DNA of 7,410 nt, from the NCBI GenBank assembly GCA_964624765.1, contig CAZUZO010000149.1:1-7410 (forward strand), read 5' to 3'. The notes beneath the pieces were generated by a model. The model did not search any database. It saw only the letters and a program-made list of their open reading frames with translations, and was not told the DNA's origin. Shown here piece after piece: positions 1 to 5,589 of the stretch. The position numbers and the translations under genes are program-made. This DNA is from JAGTVB01 sp964624765. GTDB taxonomy: Bacteria; Pseudomonadota; Gammaproteobacteria; HK1. Positions within the stretch are counted from its first letter, which is position 1. Every line of letters starts with the position of its first letter.

Positions 1-368
1 ATAACGCCATTCAATGGGGTGGCAACGGCTCGCGGTTGACCATCGTGCTTCGCCAGCCCACGGTACAGACGGTGGGTATCGAATTTATCGACGACGGACC
101 GGGGATCGTACCGGAGCGGCAACGGCTCGTGCTGAAGCCCTTTTTCACCACCCGCGCGGGGGGTACAGGGCTGGGACTGGCGGTGGTGCACGCTATCATT
201 TCGGCCCACCACGGCGAGGTCACCATTGAATCCAATCCGCCGGCGCCGGGCACGACCGTGCGCATCACACTCCCGGCGTTGCCGCCCGGGCAGGCGGGCC
301 CTACGCCGCTCGCGGTGGGGCAGGCGTTGGCAGTCGGCGGTGCCTTGGGCAACCGAGTTGGGGAGTGA
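1..368 (+). CDS. fleS: Flagellar sensor histidine kinase FleS/FlrB, C-terminal part (5' truncated)
   Basis: The visible 121 codons (reading frame beginning at base 3) are the C-terminal part of a histidine-kinase ATPase (HATPase_c, GHKL) domain. The N-box is seen at the edge (NAIQ, bases 3-14), followed by the G1 box DDGPGI (90-107), an F-box-like PFFTTR and the G2 box GTGLGL (162-179), then the closing strand VRITLPALP. After the fold comes a tail of about 27 residues rich in Gly, Ala and Pro, ending at TGA 366-368. The sensor part and the phosphorylated-histidine (HisKA) domain lie outside the window. The domain alone only says histidine kinase. The FleS name rests on its position 2 nt upstream of a FleR-type regulator and the flagellar genes. 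In known systems FleS autophosphorylates and passes the phosphate to FleR in the cytoplasm. The kinase is probably translationally coupled to fleR. Confidence 0.88.
   Translation, partial: NAIQWGGNGSRLTIVLRQPTVQTVGIEFIDDGPGIVPERQRLVLKPFFTTRAGGTGLGLAVVHAIISAHHGEVTIESNPPAPGTTVRITLPALPPGQAGPTPLAVGQALAVGGALGNRVGE
360..365 (+). promoter_or_regulatory. Ribosome binding site of fleR
   Basis: GGGGAG lies 5 nt upstream of ATG 371-373 and inside the last codons of fleS. It decides the start: an in-frame GTG at 365 would overlap this site and has no purine-rich stretch at a proper distance, so ATG 371 is preferred. Confidence 0.7.
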
Positions 369-370
369 CC

Positions 371-1738
371 ATGAGTAGCGCCGTGCTGGTTGTGGAAGAT
401 GATGCCGGGCTACGGGAAGCGATCTGCGACACGCTTGCCCTCTCTGGCTTGACCGTGTTGGCCGCTGAGGATGGCGAGCAGGCGCTCGCGATCCTCGAGC
501 GAGAGGTCGTGGGGCTGGTGGTCACCGACGTGCAAATGGATCGCCTCGATGGCCTCAATCTGCTACGTCGGATCAAGGCTCAGCGGCTGCAGATCCCGGT
601 CCTTTTGATGACGGCCTTCGGCAGCATCGCTCAGGCGGTGGAGGCCATGCGCGATGGGGCCGTGGACTACCTGGTCAAGCCGTTTGAGGCGGAGGTATTG
701 CTCGCCAAGGTGACCTATCACCTACCACAGGTGATGGCCTCGACCACGGCGGGAGTGGTGGCGGTCGATGCGGCCACCCGCCACGTGGTGACACTGGCCA
801 CGCGGGTGGCGCGCAGCGATGTTACGGTGATGATCACAGGTGAGAGCGGTACCGGTAAGGAAGCCTTCGCTCAGCTGGTGCATAACCAGTCGCCTCGTGG
901 CGGGGCGGCCTTTGTGGCCATCAACTGCGCTGCCATTCCGGACAACATGTTGGAGGCCGTGCTATTCGGTTATGAGAAGGGTGCCTTTACCGGCGCCTAT
1001 CGTGCGTGTCCGGGAAAATTTGAGCAAGCCCAAGGCGGGACCCTGTTTCTCGACGAGATCGCAGAGATGGAGCTCCGACTCCAGGCGAAACTGCTACGGG
1101 TGCTGCAAGAACGTGAGGTGGAGCGTCTGGGGGGTCACCATCCCATATCCCTCGACGTGCGGTTGCTGGCGGCGTCGAATCGGGACATGAAAGCGGAGGT
1201 GTCGGCGGGGCGGTTCCGCGAGGATCTCTATTACCGCCTCAATGTGTTCCCGCTGCACTTACCGGCACTGCGGGAACGACCGGCCGATATCATACCGCTG
1301 GCGGAATACTTGCTGGGGCGCGCCGCGATGGCCTACCGGCGACCTCCAGCACAGCTCTCGGAGCCGGCTAAACAGCGGTTGCTCGCCTATTGCTGGCCGG
1401 GAAACGTGCGCGAGCTCGATAACGTCCTGCAGCGAGCTTTGGTGTTGCAGGAGGCTCCAGTGATCGGCGCCGATGATCTGCACTTCGAGGACCTGGCGCT
1501 GGAAAGTCGTGGTGCCGTTGCGCCGGCACCGTTGGTTGCGCTTTCCGCCGGGCACGAATCACTGGAAACCGATCTGTGGGCGGCGGAACGCCGCCTCATT
1601 CTGAACGCTCTGGAGGCCGGTGGCGGCAATCGCACATTGGCTGCCAAGAAGCTCGGTATTAGCTCGCGGACGCTGCGCTATAAGCTCGCCCGATTGCGGG
1701 CCGATGGCTATGCCATTCCCTCAAGCGGCGCAGCCTAA
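371..1738 (+). CDS. fleR: Sigma-54-dependent flagellar response regulator FleR/FlrC
   Basis: This 455-residue protein has the full NtrC-type architecture. The receiver domain (about 3-118) has acidic pocket E9-D10-D11, phospho-acceptor D53, T81 and K103, all present. The AAA+ sigma-54 interaction domain (about 130-355) has Walker A GESGTGKE (157-164), the sigma-54-contacting loop GAFTGA (204-209), Walker B GGTLFLDEI (222-230), the arginine-rich REDLYYRLNVF (283-293) and sensor II GNVREL (344-349). A Fis-type helix-turn-helix lies at about 415-443. The protein therefore looks competent for phosphorylation, ATP hydrolysis and open-complex formation. In the Pseudomonas and Vibrio hierarchy FleR/FlrC activates mid-tier basal-body and hook operons. 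The segment around GAFTGA (tyrosine before EKGAFTGA, then ACPGKFEQAQGG) resembles FleR as I know it, and the flagellar context agrees. Another NtrC-family member is unlikely here. Confidence 0.93.
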   Translation: MSSAVLVVEDDAGLREAICDTLALSGLTVLAAEDGEQALAILEREVVGLVVTDVQMDRLDGLNLLRRIKAQRLQIPVLLMTAFGSIAQAVEAMRDGAVDYLVKPFEAEVLLAKVTYHLPQVMASTTAGVVAVDAATRHVVTLATRVARSDVTVMITGESGTGKEAFAQLVHNQSPRGGAAFVAINCAAIPDNMLEAVLFGYEKGAFTGAYRACPGKFEQAQGGTLFLDEIAEMELRLQAKLLRVLQEREVERLGGHHPISLDVRLLAASNRDMKAEVSAGRFREDLYYRLNVFPLHLPALRERPADIIPLAEYLLGRAAMAYRRPPAQLSEPAKQRLLAYCWPGNVRELDNVLQRALVLQEAPVIGADDLHFEDLALESRGAVAPAPLVALSAGHESLETDLWAAERRLILNALEAGGGNRTLAAKKLGISSRTLRYKLARLRADGYAIPSSGAA

Positions 1739-1761
1739 GCCTTCGTGCAAGCCAAACCAGC

Positions 1762-1766
1762 GGGAG
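1762..1766 (+). promoter_or_regulatory. Ribosome binding site of fliE
   Basis: GGGAG lies 6 nt before ATG 1773-1775 in the 34-nt gap after fleR. The same frame is open upstream to 1620, but that extension lies inside fleR and has no FliE-like sequence. This site supports the short start. Confidence 0.65.
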
Positions 1767-1772
1767 AAGCGA

Positions 1773-2096
1773 ATGCCCGAACCCATTAGTCTCAGTGGAC
1801 TGATCGCCCAAATGCAGGCGCTGGCGAGCCAGGCTCGGGCCGAACCGCGGCCAGTCCGCGGTTCCGAAGAGACGACCGATTTTTCCAGCTTGTTGGGCGC
1901 GGCCATCGAGAAGGTCAACTCACTTCAGCAACAGGCAGGCGAGCTCCGGGAGAGCTTCGAAAGGGGTGATCCGGACGTCAGCCTGGCCGAGGTCATGATC
2001 GCCTCGCAGAAGGCGAGCTTAACCTTTCAGACGCTTGCCCAGGTGCGAAATAAGCTGCTCCGAGCCTATCAGGACGTCATGAATATGCCCATTTGA
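1773..2096 (+). CDS. fliE: Flagellar hook-basal body adaptor FliE
   Basis: The protein has 107 residues, the usual size for FliE (about 100-110). It carries the family's C-terminal signature: an FSSLLGAAIEKVNSLQQ helix (37-53), then DVSLAEVMIASQKASLTFQTLAQ (68-90) and the end VRNKLLRAYQDVMNMPI. The N-terminal third is polar and probably flexible. There is no signal peptide, as expected for a substrate of the flagellar type III exporter. FliE sits in the periplasm between the FliF MS ring and the proximal rod and is among the first exported components. It is the first gene of the fliEFGHIJ group, 34 nt after fleR and 73 nt before fliF. The gap to fleR is short, so transcription may enter from the regulator genes, from a promoter inside the fleR 3' end, or both. 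Confidence 0.95.
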   Translation: MPEPISLSGLIAQMQALASQARAEPRPVRGSEETTDFSSLLGAAIEKVNSLQQQAGELRESFERGDPDVSLAEVMIASQKASLTFQTLAQVRNKLLRAYQDVMNMPI

Positions 2097-2169
2097 TGGG
2101 CGCAAGAAGACTGAACACGTGTCGGTTGACCGGACGCAATGAGGGATCGTTTAACCCGCGGAGGAACGA
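2097..2169 (+). other. fliE-fliF intergenic gap
   Basis: This is one of only three real gaps in the cluster and the longest. It contains a short inverted repeat, CGGT-TG-ACCG (2123-2132), too small and too tight in the loop to be a terminator, with no T-run behind it. It also has a bare GG-N10-GC spacing (2124-2137) that fits sigma-54 only in the invariant dinucleotides. The fliF ribosome binding site is at its right end. No gene is visible in it. Confidence 0.5.
2160..2164 (+). promoter_or_regulatory. Strong ribosome binding site deciding the TTG start of fliF
   Basis: A perfect GGAGG core (GGAGGA at 2160-2165) lies 5 nt before TTG 2170-2172. The fliF frame is closed upstream by TAA at 2152-2154, with no ATG or GTG between. 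The TTG is therefore the only sensible start for a full-length FliF. Confidence 0.82.
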
Positions 2170-3846
2170 TTGGACAACGCTAAGACCGAGGGAACGTTGA
2201 TCGCGACCCTGAAGGGCCTCGGTCAACTGGAGGGTTGGCGCCAGCTTGGATTGTTGGTCGCCTTAGCCGCCAGCGTGGCCCTCGGGGTCCTGATCGCCCT
2301 TTGGTCGCAAACCCCAAACTACACCCTGCTCTACGGTAGCGTGGCGGGGAAAAGTGCGATCGAGGTGGTGGAGGCGCTCGAGCGAGCGGGTATCCCATTT
2401 CGCCTCGACGACGGCTCCGGGGCCATCCTGGTGCCATCAGCCAAAGTTCATGAAGCGCGCCTAAAACTTGCGGCCCAGGGCCTTCCCAAGACCACCGACC
2501 TCGGGTTTGATCTGCTGGATAAGAAGCAGGCCTTCGGTACCAGCGAGTTCATCGAGCGGGCACAGTATCAACGCGCACTCGAGGGTGAGTTGGCGCGCTC
2601 GGTGTCGACCCTCAACCCTGTCGAGAGCGCACGGGTGCACCTGGCTGTCCCGAGGCCTTCGGCCTTCCTGCGAGACCGCAAAAAGCCGAGCGCATCGGTT
2701 CTGGTTCGGCTTTATCCTGGGCGGCACCTCGAGCGCGGCCAGGTGGCGGCCATTGCCCACCTGGTCGCGGCTGCGATTCCCAACCTCGAATCTTCCGAGG
2801 TCAGGGTCATCGATGAAATGGGGCGTCTTCTCACGTCCCCTGATGGGTCCGACGAGATGACGCTGAGCCATAGGGAACTGGAGTATTCCCGAGCCGTAGA
2901 GAACGCCTACGTCAAAAAACTTGAAGAGATACTGCTTCCGGTTGTTGGAGCGCCCGCCCTGAGGGCCCAAGTGGTGGCGGATATGGATTTCACACAAACG
3001 GAGCAATCGCGCGAGAGCTTTGAACCGAATGCCCAGGCGTTGCGCAGTGAGCAGCTTTCCGAAGAGCGCAGCAACAGTCCTTTTGCCGGTGGCGTTCCGG
3101 GAGCACTGTCCAATCAGCCTCCTGGCGGGTCGGTGGTGCCGGAAGAGGTGAAACCTGGAACAGTGGAGAACCCAGCCGCAGACAACACGAAAACGGTTCG
3201 CCAGCAGAGCACCCGCAACTATGAGCTCGATCGCACGGTGAGCCATACGCGCTTGCCGGCCAGCCGAGTGCGTCGCTTGTCGGTGGCGGTGGTGCTCGAC
3301 CATCACCGAAGTGTCGACGCCGATGGACAGGAGGTACAACGACCGCGTACCCCGGCGGAACTCGATGAGATCGCAGCCCTGGTCAAAGAAGCGATCGGAT
3401 TCAGCGCTGAACGTGGGGATACCTTAAAGGTCACCAATGTGCCGTTTGCGACCGCGAGCGTGGAGCCGCAGCCTTTCCCGCAGCCCGCATTATGGGAGCG
3501 GCCTTGGGTGTGGAACTTGGCCAAACAGCTCGGTGGTGTGCTGCTTATCGGACTGCTGATTCTCGGCGTGCTGCGGCCTCTGGTTCGCAATCTCACGCTG
3601 CGCGAGGGGCGTGCGGGCAGCCTCGCCGGCCCCCAGTCGCCAGCCCGCTTGGCGGCCCCCGCAGGAGAGGAGCTGGATGCCGATCGGCTCAGCTTGTCCT
3701 CTGCGGAGCACGCTGGAGAAGGGAATCCCGCCGTGCTGAACGCCCCTGGCTACGCGAAAAACCTTGAATCGGTGAAGGCGCTGGTGATGTCGGATCCGAA
3801 ACGGGCCGCCAGTGTGGTTCGCAACTGGCTCGGGGATAATGGCTGA
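2170..3846 (+). CDS. fliF: Flagellar MS-ring protein FliF
   Basis: This inner-membrane protein of 558 residues is normal length for FliF and builds the MS ring on which the flagellum is assembled. A first membrane helix is at about 25-46 (LGLLVALAASVALGVLIALW). The ring-building motifs follow, with conserved stretches YTLLYGSV (51-58), LGFDLLDKKQAFGTSEFIERAQYQRALEGELARSV in two parts (111-145), and ARVHLAVPRPSAFLRD (154-169). The region about 275-350 is polar and Pro/Gly/Asn-rich, as in the loops near the beta-collar. A second helix is at about 453-470 (LGGVLLIGLLILGVLRPLV). The cytoplasmic tail ends in the FliG-binding segment (about 530-558: ESVKALVMSDPKRAASVV then RNWL). Translation starts at TTG with a strong ribosome binding site. 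The stop overlaps the fliG start by 8 nt, matching the direct FliF-FliG interaction and suggesting coupled synthesis. Confidence 0.97.
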   Translation: MDNAKTEGTLIATLKGLGQLEGWRQLGLLVALAASVALGVLIALWSQTPNYTLLYGSVAGKSAIEVVEALERAGIPFRLDDGSGAILVPSAKVHEARLKLAAQGLPKTTDLGFDLLDKKQAFGTSEFIERAQYQRALEGELARSVSTLNPVESARVHLAVPRPSAFLRDRKKPSASVLVRLYPGRHLERGQVAAIAHLVAAAIPNLESSEVRVIDEMGRLLTSPDGSDEMTLSHRELEYSRAVENAYVKKLEEILLPVVGAPALRAQVVADMDFTQTEQSRESFEPNAQALRSEQLSEERSNSPFAGGVPGALSNQPPGGSVVPEEVKPGTVENPAADNTKTVRQQSTRNYELDRTVSHTRLPASRVRRLSVAVVLDHHRSVDADGQEVQRPRTPAELDEIAALVKEAIGFSAERGDTLKVTNVPFATASVEPQPFPQPALWERPWVWNLAKQLGGVLLIGLLILGVLRPLVRNLTLREGRAGSLAGPQSPARLAAPAGEELDADRLSLSSAEHAGEGNPAVLNAPGYAKNLESVKALVMSDPKRAASVVRNWLGDNG

Positions 3847-4849
3847 GGAGGCTAAATCCCTGGACGGCGCCTCGCGGGCGGCTATTCTGTTGATGACCCT
3901 CGGAGAGCAAAGCGCTGCCCAGGTGCTCCAGCACATGGGGCCTAAAGAGGTGCAGCGCCTCGGCAATGCCATCGCGACGACGAGAAGCATATCCCAGGAC
4001 CAGGTCAACGAAGTGCTCACGGAATTCCTGGAATTGGCTGGGCAGCACACGGCACTGGGGATCGACTCCCAATCCTATCTGCGTAGCGTGTTGGTACAAG
4101 CGCTCGGTGAGGACCGGGCCAAGAGCCTGATGGACAGAATTTTGCTCGGAGGTAGCAGCCATGGCTTCGATACGCTGAAATGGATGGAACCGCGGGCCGT
4201 TGCCGAGATCATTCGCAATGAACACCCTCAGGTGATGGCCATTGTCTTGTCCTACCTCGATTCCGACCATGCCGCGTCGGTCCTAGCCCAGCTACCGCAA
4301 CGGATTCGGACCGATGTCGTCATGCGGATCGCGACCCTCGATGTGGTGCAGCCGGCGGCCCTGCAGACACTGAACGAGATGCTCGAAAAGCGCGTTTCCG
4401 GGACCTCCAGCGTGCACAGTTCGACGGTGGGTGGGGCCAAGATCGCCGCCGAGATCCTGAACTTTCTCGACAGCTCACTGGAGGGCGAGATCGTGGATCA
4501 GCTGAAGGAAGCCGACGAGCAGCTCGGGCAGCAGATTCAAGATCTGATGTTTGTGTTTGATAACCTCGTTGATCTGGACGATAAAGGGATACAGACGGTG
4601 TTGCGCGAGGTGTCTTCGGATAGCTTGCTGCTGGCCCTGAAAGGTGCCGATGTCTCGTTGCGAGAGAAGATCTTCAAGAACATGTCCAGACGGGCGGCGG
4701 AGATGCTGCGCGAAGACTTGGAGGCCAAAGGGCCGGTACGAGTCAGCGACGTAGAAGTCGCCCAGAAGGAAATATTGAGTATTGCCCGTCGCCTGGCCGA
4801 TGAGGGACAACTCAGCCTGGGTGGCAAGGGTGGCGAAGCGTTCATTTGA
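3839..4849 (+). CDS. fliG: Flagellar rotor/switch protein FliG
   Basis: The protein has 336 residues, the family's usual size. The N-terminal FliF-binding domain starts at SRAAILLMTLGE (12-23) and HMGPKEVQRLG (32-42). The middle domain has the EHPQ motif (128-131) that contacts FliM. The C-terminal domain has the hinge motif MFVF (237-240) and the charged torque helix. By recalled alignment with E. coli FliG, K268, R285, D293 and R301 match K264, R281, D289 and R297, while E292 replaces D288. FliG lies on the cytoplasmic face of the MS ring and converts stator ion flow into rotation, and takes part in switching. ATG 3839 is chosen because it overlaps the fliF stop by 8 nt and gives a normal N-terminus. 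The upstream GGGGA is very close to it, so translational coupling probably matters. A strong GAGGAGG lies just inside the gene. Confidence 0.97.
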   Translation: MAEEAKSLDGASRAAILLMTLGEQSAAQVLQHMGPKEVQRLGNAIATTRSISQDQVNEVLTEFLELAGQHTALGIDSQSYLRSVLVQALGEDRAKSLMDRILLGGSSHGFDTLKWMEPRAVAEIIRNEHPQVMAIVLSYLDSDHAASVLAQLPQRIRTDVVMRIATLDVVQPAALQTLNEMLEKRVSGTSSVHSSTVGGAKIAAEILNFLDSSLEGEIVDQLKEADEQLGQQIQDLMFVFDNLVDLDDKGIQTVLREVSSDSLLLALKGADVSLREKIFKNMSRRAAEMLREDLEAKGPVRVSDVEVAQKEILSIARRLADEGQLSLGGKGGEAFI

Positions 4850-4850
4850 G

Positions 4851-5540
4851 ATGAACAAGCAACGCCAGCGCATCCTGACGGGAGGTTCGCAAGACAGCTA
4901 TTCACGTTGGCAGATGCCGATCGTGGATGGTGATGTGCCGCAGGCGCCTACGGTCGAGGCGGAAAACCCGAAACCGCTGACGGCCGTCGAGCTCGAATCG
5001 TTGCAGCGAAAAGCCTATGAGGAAGGCTTCGCCGCCGGTCATCGGGACGGTTTTGCGCAGGGCGAGCGGGATGGCCTGCAGGCGGCCGCAGCGCAAGCCC
5101 GAGTGCAGGTGGAGGTGTTGCAAGGGATCTTGCGCTGTCTTACGGCTCCGCTCGAAGCACTCGATGAGGAGGTGGAACGTTCCCTCGTGGCCTTGGCGCT
5201 GGCGATCGCCCGCCAGGTGGTACGTGGTGATTTAGCCGCCCGCCCGGAGCAGATTCTCCTGTTAGTACGGGAGACCCTCGACATCTTGCCGGCCGCGGCT
5301 CGCAACGTCAGGCTCTACCTGCATCCGGACGATGTTTCGTTGGTGCGCGCGGCACTCACTGACGAGATCGAAAGCAGCCATTGGGTCATACGAGAAGATT
5401 CGACATTGAGTCGAGGAGGCTGTCGGGTTGAAAGCGACACCTCGCGCATCGATGCCAGTGTGCAGCACCGATTGGCTAGCGCGATCACGCAGGTGCTCGG
5501 CCGGGAGGGCGGTGATGTCTCGGCTGTCGATGAGGCCTGA
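4851..5540 (+). CDS. fliH: Flagellar export ATPase regulator FliH
   Basis: This is a 229-residue soluble protein of the type III export apparatus. FliH dimers bind FliI, hold it in check and tether it to the C-ring and export gate. The N-terminus is polar with W20 in SRWQMP, resembling the tryptophan-containing N-terminal segment that anchors FliH in studied species. A run of five glycines spaced by four (G59, G63, G67, G71, G75) forms the GxxxG repeat helix typical of FliH. The helical middle follows (VQVEVLQGILRCL to LALAIARQVV). The C-terminal V-ATPase subunit E-like domain carries VRLYLHPDD (about 156-164) and the hallmark GGCRVESDTSRIDASV. The start is one nucleotide after the fliG stop. 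Its ribosome binding site is weak, so coupling to fliG is likely. A later ATG at 4914 has no ribosome binding site and would lose the tryptophan segment. Confidence 0.95.
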   Translation: MNKQRQRILTGGSQDSYSRWQMPIVDGDVPQAPTVEAENPKPLTAVELESLQRKAYEEGFAAGHRDGFAQGERDGLQAAAAQARVQVEVLQGILRCLTAPLEALDEEVERSLVALALAIARQVVRGDLAARPEQILLLVRETLDILPAAARNVRLYLHPDDVSLVRAALTDEIESSHWVIREDSTLSRGGCRVESDTSRIDASVQHRLASAITQVLGREGGDVSAVDEA

Positions 5541-5589
5541 AGGTCGCTCGGCGCTTGTTTGACAACCCTTGCCACCGCCCATCGATCCG
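5541..5589 (+). other. fliH-fliI gap without a clear ribosome binding site
   Basis: This 49-nt gap has no purine-rich ribosome binding site at a usable distance from either possible fliI start (TTG 5569 or ATG 5590). TTGACA at 5559-5564 matches a sigma-70 -35 box, but nothing like a -10 follows at the right distance. No stem-loop with a T-run is seen. Confidence 0.45.

Noticed and set aside
365..370. GTG start two codons upstream of the fleR ATG
   Set aside because: It falls on the GGGGAG ribosome binding site that is correctly spaced for ATG 371, and it has no ribosome binding site of its own.
1709..1752. Other GG...GC spacings near the fleR stop as a sigma-54 promoter for fliE
   Set aside because: TGGCTATGCCATTCC has CC instead of GC at -12. 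CGGCGCAGCCTAAGCC matches only GGC and GC. Both are no better than chance in GC-rich sequence.
1620..1772. N-terminal extension of fliE by 51 codons into fleR
   Set aside because: The extension is out-of-frame fleR sequence with no FliE similarity. ATG 1773 has a proper ribosome binding site and gives the normal family length.
2461..3339. Long open frame of 292 codons on the - strand, antisense to fliF
   Set aside because: It lies wholly inside fliF, which is clearly real by domain content. Long antisense frames are common in GC-rich genes with strong codon bias. The translation shows no recognisable motif and I saw no ribosome binding site or promoter for it.
3490..4270. Two overlapping - strand open frames (186 and 193 codons) across the fliF-fliG junction
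   Set aside because: They are antisense shadows of fliF and fliG, with no recognisable protein family. They span a junction explained by two overlapping conserved genes.
5559..5564. TTGACA hexamer as a sigma-70 -35 box for fliI
   Set aside because: No -10-like hexamer is present 16-18 nt downstream. The matching region overlaps the fliI start and is GC-rich.
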